Position numbers and translations under genes: made by a program
Assembly: GCF_016597815.1 (NCBI RefSeq)
Contig: NZ_VCHA01000004.1
Span: forward strand, 124,001 to 188,000
DNA from: Marinobacter sp. DY40_1A1
GTDB taxonomy: Bacteria; Pseudomonadota; Gammaproteobacteria; Pseudomonadales; Oleiphilaceae
DNA: 64,000 bases
Reading direction: 5' to 3'
The notes under the pieces: generated by a model
Told to the model about the DNA's origin: nothing
Database searches by the model: none
What the model saw: the letters and a program-made list of their open reading frames with translations, nothing else
Part shown: piece after piece, positions 10,588-19,803 of the stretch
Position numbering within the stretch: the first letter of the stretch is position 1
Layout: every line of letters starts with the position of its first letter

Positions 10588-11856
10588 ATGGAATGGCTCA
10601 CTCACTCTCAAACCGGTTTTCAACAGGCTGCCCGCTACTTGCTGGGTATGCGTTTGGCCATCGTTACGCTCCAGCTCGCTGCCATCGCGGTAGCCGAAAC
10701 AGTTATCTCCCTTGCCCACCGGGCTGAAGCACTCATCCTTTGCCTGGTCTACGGCATTTTTGCGACCCTGTGCTGGCTCTGGTTTACCCGCAGACCACCA
10801 CGCTCCCCAATCAGTGTAAGTGTTGGCCTGGCAGTAGATCTGGCCCTGATTGGCGCCTGGCTTTTTCTCACCGGCGGCTACACCAACCCCCTTGTGTCCC
10901 TGTTACTGCTACCTATAGCGGTAGCAATCATTCTGGTACCACTCAGTCAGAGCATTGCACTGACTCTGGCAGGAATCGGCATTTATACCGCCCTGGTTTT
11001 GTGGCACACCCCCATTACCCATGATCACCACGATGCCAATCTGGCCCAGTTGCATCTGGCCGGCATGTGGGTGACCTTCGCCATGACGGCTGCAATTCTG
11101 CTATTAGTGGTCGGTGCCCTGGCACGAAGGTTAGGGCAGCAACAGCAGCAGCTTTCAACCATTCGGGAAACACGCCTGCGCGATGAACAGATCATTTCAC
11201 TGGGGCTTTCCGCAGCGGCCGTTGCCCACAGGCTGGGAACACCCCTGAATACCATGACCTTGCTAGTGGAAGAACTCCGCTCTGCGTTCCCGAACCCCGA
11301 GCTCGCCGAAGACCTCAACCTGATGGAGCAACAACTTGTTCTTTGCAGCAAACACCTGCAGCAACTGTCCAGAGCCGCAGTACAAGCAAAAACTGCGCAG
11401 CTTGAGAGCCTCACTGCCAAGGACTGGGTGGCACGATTGAAAGAGTCGGCAACGCTGCTGTGGCCCGCTGCGCCCATTGATTGGTCGGCGGTAGTTCCGG
11501 ACTGCCGGGTTGCGGTAGATGCCACCCTGGATCAGGCCATTCTGAACCTGTTGGCCAACGCACTGACCGCCAGCCCCTCCTGGGTAGCTGTCAGTGTTCG
11601 CTGCGCAGAAAACAACCGGGTTGAAATGGTGGTGGAAGATCATGGTGACGGGCTGGAAGATGCCTTCCAGAACAGCCTGGGCGAACAGATTGTTGGCTCG
11701 GAAAATGGCATGGGCGTTGGCCTCTTTCTTACCAACGCGACCATCCAGCGCCTGGGGGGCACACTGAAGGCACGAGTTGACCAGCATGGCACGACCATGA
11801 TCATCGATATGCCCCAAGCCGGACCGTCCAGTCTGGAAACCTGGAGTAACACGTGA
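10588..11856 (+). CDS. RegB/PrrB/RoxS-like redox sensor histidine kinase
   Basis: Membrane histidine kinase of 422 residues with about six N-terminal helices. Between helices it carries GGYTNPL (96-102), matching the GGxxNPF quinone-sensing motif of RegB except for the last residue. The phosphorylation box is AHRLGTPLNT with His214. Cys253 (LVLCSKHLQQLS) lies where RegB has its redox-active cysteine. The ATPase part has VEDHGDGL and GMGVGLFL. By family it senses respiratory redox state and phosphorylates the regulator encoded next, whose GTG start overlaps its stop (GTGA). An extended -10-like TGCTAGAAT at 10572-10580 sits very close to the ATG and may be the promoter. Confidence 0.88.
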   Translation: MEWLTHSQTGFQQAARYLLGMRLAIVTLQLAAIAVAETVISLAHRAEALILCLVYGIFATLCWLWFTRRPPRSPISVSVGLAVDLALIGAWLFLTGGYTNPLVSLLLLPIAVAIILVPLSQSIALTLAGIGIYTALVLWHTPITHDHHDANLAQLHLAGMWVTFAMTAAILLLVVGALARRLGQQQQQLSTIRETRLRDEQIISLGLSAAAVAHRLGTPLNTMTLLVEELRSAFPNPELAEDLNLMEQQLVLCSKHLQQLSRAAVQAKTAQLESLTAKDWVARLKESATLLWPAAPIDWSAVVPDCRVAVDATLDQAILNLLANALTASPSWVAVSVRCAENNRVEMVVEDHGDGLEDAFQNSLGEQIVGSENGMGVGLFLTNATIQRLGGTLKARVDQHGTTMIIDMPQAGPSSLETWSNT

Positions 11857-12386
11857 CAACCACTGATAACTGGCTGCTTATTGACGATGACACTGCCTTT
11901 CTGGAGATACTTCAACGCGCCCTCAAGCGCCAAGGTGTCGAAGCCACCAAGGCCCAATCTCATGCTGAAGCGCTTGGCGCGCTGAGCACACAAAGTTTCC
12001 ATCGGTGCGTGCTCGATCTGAACCTTGCCGGCGAAAGCGGCCTGCAACTTCTGCCCGAGCTGCTCAGCCGACAACCTGATCTGAATGTTCTCGTACTCAC
12101 GGGTTATGGCAGCATTGCCACAGCAGTTGAGGCCATGCGCCGCGGGGCAATCAACTATTTGTGCAAGCCGGTTACCGTGAATCAGCTCATCAGCGGTTTT
12201 GATGCTCTGGCAACTGCTCCCGAGCTTCGCCCTGAACCACCGTCGGTGGAAGAAATGGAGTGGGAGCACATTCAACGGGTACTCAATGAGCATGAGGGCA
12301 ATGTATCCGCCACCGCCAGGGCTCTGAACATGCACCGGAGAACCCTGCAACGCAAACTGCAAAAACACTCTCGCTGGCGCAATTGA
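11853..12386 (+). CDS. RegA/PrrA/RoxR-like response regulator
   Basis: Response regulator of 177 residues, the usual RegA length. The receiver domain has the acidic pocket (LLIDDD, residues 9-13), phospho-acceptor Asp55 (VLDLNLAGESG) and Lys in CKPVTV. The C-terminus is a Fis-type helix-turn-helix (NVSATARALNMHRRTLQRKL) that binds DNA. It starts with GTG and overlaps the kinase gene by four bases, which keeps the two proteins stoichiometric. In proteobacteria this pair controls terminal oxidases and other redox functions; targets here are not identified. Confidence 0.9.
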   Translation: MTTTDNWLLIDDDTAFLEILQRALKRQGVEATKAQSHAEALGALSTQSFHRCVLDLNLAGESGLQLLPELLSRQPDLNVLVLTGYGSIATAVEAMRRGAINYLCKPVTVNQLISGFDALATAPELRPEPPSVEEMEWEHIQRVLNEHEGNVSATARALNMHRRTLQRKLQKHSRWRN

Positions 12387-12402
12387 AACATCAGGCATAG
12401 AC

Positions 12403-12416
12403 TTGATGTACATCAA
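12403..12416. promoter_or_regulatory. Anr/FNR box upstream of the GGDEF-EAL gene
   Basis: TTGATGTACATCAA is a perfect match to the TTGAT-N4-ATCAA consensus. Its centre lies about 92 bases before the ATG at 12502. A class II position would place a start site near 12451, with TAACCT (12439-12444) as a possible -10. Confidence 0.75.
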
Positions 12417-12501
12417 ACCTGATATCCGCAATCAGAAGTAACCTGAACGACTGCTTTCTAAATATGACCGCCGAAATGTCTGCGGAGGCACAAATTGAGC
12501 C

Positions 12502-14622
12502 ATGCCAAACATAAAGGATCCAGTAGACAAAGTGCCCACCCCCAAGGTCGACCCCAAGCGCTTGTCATTGGTTGCGAGCGCCAGCCGCAATATGGTTCTG
12601 ATCCTTGACGCCGCAGGCACAATTGAGTGGGCTAATCCGGTCTTTGAGGAATATACCGGCCATCTGCTGCAGAACATTACCGGTATCCGCCCCAGCGAGC
12701 TGCTCAAAGGCCCCGCCACAGATACGACAGCGCTTACACGCATTGCCCGCGAACTGCACAGGGTTAAACAATTCGAAGAAGAGGTTTTGCTCTACACCCG
12801 CGCCGGGGAACCATTCTGGGTTCACGCCTACGGGCTGCCTATTGGAGATGAACAGGGCGTGGCGCCGGGTTTTATCGTTATCATGAACAATATTTCGGAC
12901 CACAAGCACAGCGAACGCGGCCTTCGTATAGCGGCCAGTGTGTTTGACCGAAGCCACGAAGCCATCATCATTTCGGATCAAAACAACCGCATACTCGATG
13001 TAAATCCTTCATTTTCGCGGATTACAGGATACAGCCGTGCCGATGTTCTGGGCCTTAACCCTTCCATTCTCAGTTCCGGGCGACACTCCCCGGCCTATTA
13101 CCGGGCCATGTGGCAGAGCATTGAAGAGTCGGGGCACTGGCGAGGGGAGATCTGGAACCGACGGAAAAACGGGGAAGAATTTGTCGAGCTGCAGTCCATC
13201 AGTCGCATTCACCTGGACGAACCCGGAAGCTATTACCATGTGGCTAATTTCACCGATATTACAGAGCTGAAAAATCATGCCAAAGACATAGATCGCGCAG
13301 CAAATTACGACGATCTCACCGGCTTGCCCAATTTACAGCTACTGAAAGAACGCCTGCACCATGCTCAGATACAGGCGGATATCCACCAAAAAAGCCTGTC
13401 GGTCGGTTACATTGATCTGGATGGCTTCAAGGCAATTAACGAAAACTTTGGAGCAGAGGCGGGAGACAAAATACTGTGTATCCTGGCCAGCCGTCTGGCG
13501 CAAGGCTTGCGCAGCGGCGACACAGTGGCCCGAATTGGCGGCGATGAATTTGGCCTTATCCTGCAAAGCGATAACCATGACGCTATCTATGACCGCATAC
13601 TGTCTTCCATCAACGAACCGGTTGATCTTGGTGGAGAGGCAGGCTCGATCGTTGTTACAGCAAGCCTTGGCATCACCCGCTACCCTGAAGACAACGCCGA
13701 CGCTGAAGGCCTGATTCGCCATGCCGATCAGGCCGTATACGCAGCCAAGGACAAAGGGCGAAACCTGCTACACGTTTTTGACCCGGAACAGAACGAACAT
13801 CGCCAACAGAGACGCGCGCAACTCATAGAGCTCAGCCGGGCGCTGGAAAACAAAGAGTTTGAGCTCCACTTCCAGCCTCAGGTGCGGATAGCCGATTGTA
13901 AAGTCATTGGTTTTGAAGCACTTATCCGCTGGAATCATCCGCACAAAGGGCTGCTTTATCCAGACGCGTTCCTGCCATCGCTGGAAGCCAGTCACCTGGA
14001 AGTGCCCTTGGGCCAGTGGGTTCTTGAAGAGGCAGTTTTTCAGATGGGTCTTTGGCACGATGCGGGCGAGGATTTGTCTGTCAGCATAAACATCAGTGCG
14101 CGACACATGATGGACTGGAGCTTTACCTCCTACCTGGAAAACTATCTGCAGTGTCACCCGGCAATCAAGCCGGAACAAATAACCCTGGAAGTTCTGGAAT
14201 CGACCTCTCTGGAGGACATAAAACGTGCCAGTGATGTGCTTGCCCGCTGTCAGGAACTGGGGTTCCGCGTTGCTCTGGATGACTTTGGCACGGGTTTTTC
14301 GTCACTGTCCTACCTCAACACTTTACCGATCGATCTGGTAAAGGTAGACAAGAGTTTTGTGATCAACATGCTCAACGATTCAAACGATCGAGCAATCGTG
14401 GAAAGTGTGATCTTTATGGGCCAGCGGTTTAGCCACCCTATTCTGGCCGAAGGCGTTGAAACTTTTGACCATGCCCGTGCCTTGAGCGATTTAGGCTGCG
14501 AGTATATGCAAGGCTACGGGGTTGGACGACCAATGCCAGCTGGCAATGTTCTTGAGTGGACGCAGCAGTGGCGCAAGAGCCACCCTGCCTCATCTGAGGC
14601 AGCGCAGCCTGCAGGCTGGTAG
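12502..14622 (+). CDS. PAS-PAS-GGDEF-EAL cyclic-di-GMP signalling protein
   Basis: Cytoplasmic protein of 706 residues with no membrane helix. Two PAS domains (about 25-130 and 145-255; the second has ITGYSRADVLGLNP) precede a GGDEF domain and an EAL domain. The cyclase motif is intact (GGDEF, 346-350), with an I-site RSGD five residues before it. The phosphodiesterase motif is also intact: EAL at 472-474 in FEALIRW, plus NIS, DDFGTGFSSLSYL, KVDKSFV and AEGVE. Both activities may therefore be possible, and the net direction cannot be read from sequence. The Anr/FNR box upstream suggests oxygen-dependent expression. The gene is convergent with the next one, with only 16 bases between them. Confidence 0.93.
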   Translation: MPNIKDPVDKVPTPKVDPKRLSLVASASRNMVLILDAAGTIEWANPVFEEYTGHLLQNITGIRPSELLKGPATDTTALTRIARELHRVKQFEEEVLLYTRAGEPFWVHAYGLPIGDEQGVAPGFIVIMNNISDHKHSERGLRIAASVFDRSHEAIIISDQNNRILDVNPSFSRITGYSRADVLGLNPSILSSGRHSPAYYRAMWQSIEESGHWRGEIWNRRKNGEEFVELQSISRIHLDEPGSYYHVANFTDITELKNHAKDIDRAANYDDLTGLPNLQLLKERLHHAQIQADIHQKSLSVGYIDLDGFKAINENFGAEAGDKILCILASRLAQGLRSGDTVARIGGDEFGLILQSDNHDAIYDRILSSINEPVDLGGEAGSIVVTASLGITRYPEDNADAEGLIRHADQAVYAAKDKGRNLLHVFDPEQNEHRQQRRAQLIELSRALENKEFELHFQPQVRIADCKVIGFEALIRWNHPHKGLLYPDAFLPSLEASHLEVPLGQWVLEEAVFQMGLWHDAGEDLSVSINISARHMMDWSFTSYLENYLQCHPAIKPEQITLEVLESTSLEDIKRASDVLARCQELGFRVALDDFGTGFSSLSYLNTLPIDLVKVDKSFVINMLNDSNDRAIVESVIFMGQRFSHPILAEGVETFDHARALSDLGCEYMQGYGVGRPMPAGNVLEWTQQWRKSHPASSEAAQPAGW

Positions 14623-14638
14623 TTTCAAGCACGCCCAG

Positions 14639-15298
14639 CTATCGATAACGACGCGGATCTAACGTTGTTAGCCGGTCCGGATGGAATACCATCATACCCG
14701 TTACAATCGCGCCGTTCACAAAGCCCTCGGGAATCATGAACAACGGAAGATACCGCAGGTAGTCGTGAACCAGTTCTGAAAACTCATACACTCCGCTAAA
14801 CCAGAGCATCAGGCACATCACCAGTCCTGCCGCAGCCACTGATATACCCGCCCCGAAAAAACCGCAGAAGAAAATATAGGCAAAGAAATTACTGAAGTTC
14901 CGATGGCGCTCCCAAAGCATGATGCCATGGGTTACAAGCGCAGGAATCATCACGGTAATCAAGCCATTCGCAGCAAACATGATGACCGGCTCCCGGCCGG
15001 TAATCACAGTGAGAACCAGGGCCAAAAGCCCGGCGAATACTGCCAGCCCCCAACCCAGCACCAAAGTGACCGCGGTGATACCAAAGATATGAATGGCGAG
15101 GCCGGGATAGATGCCGGCGCGCAACTGCCAGATAAAACCCAAGGCAACCGCTGCGCCAAAAAAAGAGTGCTGCAGAACATTGTCTGAACGCAAGGTGCGC
15201 CAACGCACAGAGCGTGCGGCCTGCAACAGGACAAGCAGAAACAGGAACAGTGTTACAAACCACTGGCCGGTCGATAGCAGATTGTCGGTCATGCCCAT
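14639..15298 (-). CDS. CbiM-like integral membrane protein (ECF-type permease family)
   Basis: Membrane protein of 219 residues with about six to seven hydrophobic segments. The ends resemble the CbiM/ECF permease family: HIFGITAVTLVLGW and MIPEGFVNGAIVTGMM. No ATPase (CbiO), CbiQ or CbiN gene is next to it, so it is an orphan of the type found in pseudomonads. A role in cobalt uptake for the B12 genes elsewhere in the window is possible but not shown; the N-terminal metal-binding Met-His of true CbiM is not evident. Confidence 0.65.
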   Translation of the reverse strand: MGMTDNLLSTGQWFVTLFLFLLVLLQAARSVRWRTLRSDNVLQHSFFGAAVALGFIWQLRAGIYPGLAIHIFGITAVTLVLGWGLAVFAGLLALVLTVITGREPVIMFAANGLITVMIPALVTHGIMLWERHRNFSNFFAYIFFCGFFGAGISVAAAGLVMCLMLWFSGVYEFSELVHDYLRYLPLFMIPEGFVNGAIVTGMMVFHPDRLTTLDPRRYR

Positions 15299-15373
15299 AA
15301 TAAAAAGCGCTCGCTGAAATCCGGAACCGGCTACATGATAACGGTGTTACCGACCCCATAACCAATGGTCTGG

Positions 15374-15379
15374 ATTATA
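15374..15379 (-). promoter_or_regulatory. Candidate -10 element for the CbiM-like gene
   Basis: A consensus TATAAT is read on the minus strand 75 bases upstream of the ATG at 15298. No good -35 is seen at the proper distance, so the call rests on the -10 alone. Confidence 0.35.
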
Positions 15380-15407
15380 CGAAGCAAAGCCGGAACAGAG
15401 CCCTGCA

Positions 15408-17141
15408 TCAGGCGACGTCTTTTAGTGGGCCCCGGCTATCAGTGAGCGCCTGCCAGGCTTCGTAAGTGCTGAGAAATACCTGCCCACCCAGATGCGACAG
15501 AAACTCAGTGCGCTTCAAGCGATCCATAACAGGCCCCTTCACCTCGGAAAGATGCAACCGAACCCCGGCATCTTTCAGCCGTTCGTTTATAGCCTCCAGG
15601 CTTTCGAGGGCCGACGCATCCACCAGGTTAACCGCAGGGCACACCAAGACCAAATCTCTCAGTTCCGGCTCGCCGGCGGCCAAATCCATCACCGCCTCTT
15701 CCAGAAAGCGGGCATTGGCAAAATACAGGCTTTCATCGACACGTAAAAAGGTCACCTTCGAGCACAACTCAACCTTGTGCCTCTGCACATTACGGAAGTG
15801 CTCCGTGCCCGGAACCCGGCCAACAACCGCGCTATGGGGACGGCTGGTACGGTACAGGAACAGCCCCACAGAAAGCACAACCCCAGCAATAATGCCTGCT
15901 TCCACGCTGTGCACAAGCGTCAGGACAATAGTCGCCAGCATGGCGCCAAAATCAGTACGGGAATAGCGCCAGGTGCGGCCCAGCGCCGGCAAGTCGATGA
16001 GTGTTGCTACGGCAACAATGATGGTTGCGGCAAGAGTGGCCTGGGGCAAAAAGGCAATGGCTGGTGTAAGAAACAAAGTTGCGAGGGCAATTCCGACGGC
16101 AGCATAGGCACCCGCAGCTGGCGTCTCTGCGCCCGCATCAAAGTTGACGACGGAACGTGAAAACCCACCGGTAACAGGCATACCACCTGAAAAACCCGCG
16201 CCCAGGTTGGCCGCACCCAGGCCGATCAGCTCCTGATCCGGGTCGATTCTCTGGCGCCGCTTTGCGGCCAGCGTCTGGCCCACAGAAACCGACTCCACGA
16301 ACCCCACCACGCTGATCAGCAAGGCACTGACCGCCAGTTGCTGCCAAAGCCCCCAGTCCATCGAGGGCATGGTCAGCTCTGGGAGCCCCGAAGGCACATC
16401 ACCCACCAACCGGACGCCTTGAGTATCAAGCTGGAGCAACCAGGCAACCAGCGTAGTTACCAATATCGCAAGAATCGGTGCGGTTTTGGTAAGAATATCC
16501 GCCAGCCGGGAGCCAATACCTGAACGGATCAGCAATGGCTTTAACTGCTTGCGCGCAAAGACAAGAAACAGCAAAGCTCCGGAGCCAATCAACAGGGTTG
16601 GCAGATTGGTATCGCCCAACGACACAACCAGGGACTGACCAATGGTCAGCAGGTTCTGGCCAGAGGCTTGCACGCCTAAAATATGTTTTAGCTGGCTTGC
16701 AGCGATCACAATTCCAGAAGCAGTGATAAAGCCGGAGATCACCGGATGGCTGAGAAAATTAGCAAGAAACCCCAGCCGTAAAATGCCCATCATGGTGAGC
16801 ATAAGCCCCGACATAACGGCCAGCAGTATGGCCCCGGCAACGTATTCCGGGCTTCCGGTCTCAGCCAAAGGCGCCAGTGCAGCGGCGGTCATAAGAGAGA
16901 CCACCGCCACCGGGCCCACTGAAAGCGTGCGGCTTGTACCAAAGAGAGCGTAGAGCACCAGTGGCAAAATGCTGGCATACAAACCTATATGCGCAGGCAA
17001 ACCAGCCAACAGGGCGTAAGCCAGGGATTGCGGAATCAGCATCACGGTCACAATAACCGCCGCCACCATGTCACTGGTGGCCTGGCTACGTCCGTACTTT
17101 GGCGCCCACTGAAGAATAGGCAGAAAGCGTTTGAAGTTCAT
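15408..17141 (-). CDS. SulP-family anion permease with STAS domain
   Basis: Inner-membrane transporter of 577 residues. The N-terminal part has 10-14 hydrophobic segments with SulP signatures (MLIPQSLAYALLAGLPAHIGLYAS; GLGAANLGAGFSGGMPVTGG). A C-terminal cytoplasmic STAS domain (about 440-560, LVLVCPAVNLVDASALESL) follows. Family substrates are sulfate, bicarbonate or other anions. The start lies seven bases after the stop of the persulfide-dioxygenase-like gene, so they form an operon, which favours a sulfur oxyanion such as sulfite or sulfate as substrate. That assignment is by context. Confidence 0.9.
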   Translation of the reverse strand: MNFKRFLPILQWAPKYGRSQATSDMVAAVIVTVMLIPQSLAYALLAGLPAHIGLYASILPLVLYALFGTSRTLSVGPVAVVSLMTAAALAPLAETGSPEYVAGAILLAVMSGLMLTMMGILRLGFLANFLSHPVISGFITASGIVIAASQLKHILGVQASGQNLLTIGQSLVVSLGDTNLPTLLIGSGALLFLVFARKQLKPLLIRSGIGSRLADILTKTAPILAILVTTLVAWLLQLDTQGVRLVGDVPSGLPELTMPSMDWGLWQQLAVSALLISVVGFVESVSVGQTLAAKRRQRIDPDQELIGLGAANLGAGFSGGMPVTGGFSRSVVNFDAGAETPAAGAYAAVGIALATLFLTPAIAFLPQATLAATIIVAVATLIDLPALGRTWRYSRTDFGAMLATIVLTLVHSVEAGIIAGVVLSVGLFLYRTSRPHSAVVGRVPGTEHFRNVQRHKVELCSKVTFLRVDESLYFANARFLEEAVMDLAAGEPELRDLVLVCPAVNLVDASALESLEAINERLKDAGVRLHLSEVKGPVMDRLKRTEFLSHLGGQVFLSTYEAWQALTDSRGPLKDVA

Positions 17142-17148
17142 TCGGTGC

Positions 17149-18024
17149 TCAGAAGAAGTTGACCGGAACTTTCAGGTACACCTGGCCATTATCCTCTGGC
17201 GGCGGCATCTCTCCTGCCCGCATGTTCACCTGCACAGAGGGTAGAATCAGCCGTGGCATATCGAGGGTTGCGTCGCGCTCGGTTCGCATCTTCACAAATT
17301 CGTCCTCGCTGATGCCGTCGTGCACGTGAATATTGGCCTCACGCTGCTCTGCCACGGTTGTCTGGTGCACATACTCATCCCGTCCCGGGGCCTTGTAGTC
17401 ATGGCAAAGGAAAATACGGGTTTGCGCCGGCAGGGCCAGCACCTTGCGAATCGACTGGTACAGCACACGGGCATCGCCACCCGGAAAATCACACCGCGCG
17501 GTGCCATAATCCGGCATGAACAGGGTGTCTCCCACAAAGGCCGCGTCACCAATCACGTAAGTCAGGCAGGCGGGAGTATGGCCAGGCGTGTGCATTACAC
17601 GGCACTCAAGCCCGCCAATCGCAAAGGTGTCACCGTCCCGGAAAAGGCGATCAAACTGACTGCCATCGCGGGCAAATTCTGTACCCGCATTAAAGGCCTT
17701 ACCGAAAATTTCCTGCACATCCCGTATGTGGGCGCCAATGCCGGTTTTTCCGCCGAGTTTCTGGTGAAGATATGGCGCGGCAGACAGGTGATCCGCATGA
17801 ACGTGAGTTTCCAGAATCCACTCAACACTCAAACCATTCGCGCGCACGTACTCAACAATCTCATCTGCGGAGCGCACATCGGTAGTGCCTGAGGCGTAGT
17901 CAAAATCGAGTACTGAATCGATGATGGCACAGGCCTGGCTGGCAGGGTCGCGCACCACGTAGCTGAACGTATTGGTGGGTTCATCAAAAAAATGTTGAAC
18001 AATAGGGCTGTTCACTGCACTCAC
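17149..18024 (-). CDS. Metallo-beta-lactamase-fold persulfide dioxygenase-like protein (Blh/ETHE1 type)
   Basis: Cytoplasmic metallo-hydrolase fold of 291 residues. Metal ligands are visible in THVHADH (the HxHxDH motif), HTPGHT, VGDTLF (Asp) and LCHDYKAPGRD (His). The DYGTARCDFPGGDA segment is typical of ETHE1/Blh persulfide dioxygenases, which oxidise glutathione persulfide to sulfite. Pairing with a SulP permease fits detoxification of sulfide with export of the product. A GGAGGTGAG ribosome site precedes the ATG. In other bacteria such genes are controlled by a BigR/SqrR repressor, but none is encoded nearby. Confidence 0.87.
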   Translation of the reverse strand: MSAVNSPIVQHFFDEPTNTFSYVVRDPASQACAIIDSVLDFDYASGTTDVRSADEIVEYVRANGLSVEWILETHVHADHLSAAPYLHQKLGGKTGIGAHIRDVQEIFGKAFNAGTEFARDGSQFDRLFRDGDTFAIGGLECRVMHTPGHTPACLTYVIGDAAFVGDTLFMPDYGTARCDFPGGDARVLYQSIRKVLALPAQTRIFLCHDYKAPGRDEYVHQTTVAEQREANIHVHDGISEDEFVKMRTERDATLDMPRLILPSVQVNMRAGEMPPPEDNGQVYLKVPVNFF

Positions 18025-18099
18025 CTCCGTTGGGGCGTAATCCTACACTTAAATTCTAAGGATATACCAAAACGGAATATAAGGTGAAATTCTCTTTTC

Positions 18100-19608
18100 C
18101 TATATGCGCGATACCCCTAATGCATCAACAAGACAGTCGCGCCCCGCCTGCTTTGCAGCATAAAGCCTGTCGTCTGCCAACCGGATCAGCGGGTCAGGCC
18201 AGGTTGGAACAACATCCAGTTCACTGATATCAGCAACACCGGCACTCACCGTTAACGGCACGACTTGACCCTCAAGAACGAAATCATGATTGCGCACGGC
18301 ACAAAGAATACGGCCTACAATACGTCGTACACCTGCCGGGCTTATACCGCTGAACGCAACCACGAACTCCTCCCCACCAAAGCGCGCCACCACATCGGCT
18401 TCCCGGGTTTGTTCCAGAAGAATATCGGCAAAATGACGCAGGCAGTTATCACCGCCCAAATGACCGATGGAGTCGTTAATCTGCTTGAAGCGGTCGAGGT
18501 CGAACATGGCCAGCGCAAAGGGCTCCCCGTAACGGCTGGCACGGCTCAGCATTTCATGAAGCCTTGGCATCAGATAGCGGCGGTTGTGCAGTTTGGTTAA
18601 GGGGTCACGAATGGATTGGTTAAGAAGCTCACTCTCAAGCCGGTTGCGCTCAAGCGCACCCGAAAGCAGGCTGGATACGATAATCAGGAGGTCTGCCTGG
18701 TCTTCTCGCCAGGCACGCTTACGGATGGAATCCACGCCAAAGAAGCCGGTTACCACACCTCGCACACGAACCGGCACACAAAACATTGAGCACACACCCT
18801 GCTCCTCAAGCATCGTACGCTCGGGGCCGATCGGTATCTGTTCTATTTCTTCAACAAAGATGACCCGGTTGCCACTCACCATTTCGTTGATTTTGCACTT
18901 CCACCATTCAAAGTCGTCAGTTGGCACATTGCGCTGATCATCAATAAGGGGTTGCACATCGGCGGAACACCATTCGTGAGTGTTATCCATAACACGGTAG
19001 TCCGGAGAAAACTCATACAAGTAGGCCCTGTCCACCTCAAAAAAGCTGCCAATGGTTTTCAATAACTCGGTAACGCATTGATCAATAGTGCCAAAGCCCA
19101 GATTAATAAACTGGGTCGACAGATTGGCAATCAGCTTCTGAAAATCAGCCTGGAATGCTGATTCTGCCTCGCGTTCCCTGAGTGTGTGTTCAAGGTCTTT
19201 GTAACACTGAATATTATGGTACTGGCCATGCCAGATGGTACTTCCATCGCCCTGGCGTTCCGGCACTGCGTGGGCCTCAAACCATTCATAATGCCCGGCC
19301 TTCACTTTTACTCGAGCCTGATATTCCCATGGGGTCAGGGCTGCAGCAGACTCAACAATACTCGCTCTTACAGCAGACACATCATCTGGATGGACCGCAG
19401 CAAACAAAGCATCTGCGCTTTCCCGCAATATATCCGGAGCGATGCCCAGCAGGCTCTGCACCTGCTCGCTGATAAACAAAAACCGATGCGCCTCACCATC
19501 CGCGCTTAGCCAATATGTGCTGAGCACATCGGGAATAGCCGAAACCAATTTCCGGAGCGGTGAGTCCGTATTGGCACACCATTGACGCTTACCAGCCTGT
19601 TCTGTCAT
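18100..19608 (-). CDS. PAS-GAF diguanylate cyclase
   Basis: Soluble protein of 502 residues. A PAS domain (about 20-130), a GAF domain (about 165-310) and a C-terminal GGDEF domain are recognisable. The active-site motif is GGEEF (411-415, in RFGGEEFVVAFSG) with the metal-binding MFDLDRFKQIND upstream, so it should make cyclic-di-GMP. The residues before GGEEF read READVVARF, so the inhibitory I-site is intact (READ). The ligand sensed by PAS/GAF is unknown. It is transcribed divergently from the peroxiredoxin gene. Confidence 0.9.
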   Translation of the reverse strand: MTEQAGKRQWCANTDSPLRKLVSAIPDVLSTYWLSADGEAHRFLFISEQVQSLLGIAPDILRESADALFAAVHPDDVSAVRASIVESAAALTPWEYQARVKVKAGHYEWFEAHAVPERQGDGSTIWHGQYHNIQCYKDLEHTLREREAESAFQADFQKLIANLSTQFINLGFGTIDQCVTELLKTIGSFFEVDRAYLYEFSPDYRVMDNTHEWCSADVQPLIDDQRNVPTDDFEWWKCKINEMVSGNRVIFVEEIEQIPIGPERTMLEEQGVCSMFCVPVRVRGVVTGFFGVDSIRKRAWREDQADLLIIVSSLLSGALERNRLESELLNQSIRDPLTKLHNRRYLMPRLHEMLSRASRYGEPFALAMFDLDRFKQINDSIGHLGGDNCLRHFADILLEQTREADVVARFGGEEFVVAFSGISPAGVRRIVGRILCAVRNHDFVLEGQVVPLTVSAGVADISELDVVPTWPDPLIRLADDRLYAAKQAGRDCLVDALGVSRI

Positions 19609-19703
19609 GGGCTGCTCATTTGCTTACCGCGAATTTGCCTTGTTCAAAAAAGTGTAGTCCACAGTGCCACGCAGAGCTATTTCTGAGCAGCGCATCTGAT
19701 CTG

Positions 19704-19717
19704 TTGATAAAAATCAC
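19704..19717. promoter_or_regulatory. Near-consensus Anr/FNR box
   Basis: TTGATAAAAATCAC differs from TTGAT-N4-ATCAA at the last base only. It lies between the divergent diguanylate cyclase and peroxiredoxin genes and could serve either. Confidence 0.4.
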
Positions 19718-19730
19718 CTATAGCACCAAT

Positions 19731-19771
19731 TGGAATATCCTTATTCCATTAAGCGCCTATAGAGCTATAGT
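19731..19771 (+). promoter_or_regulatory. Inverted repeat and -10 element upstream of the peroxiredoxin gene
   Basis: A perfect inverted repeat TGGAATA-TCCT-TATTCCA spans 19731-19748. TATAGT at 19766-19771 is a good -10, which would put the repeat over the -35 region, as expected for an operator. The binding protein is unknown. Confidence 0.4.
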
Positions 19772-19803
19772 GAACTCAACACCAACGGCATAGGAGCCAT
19801 ACC

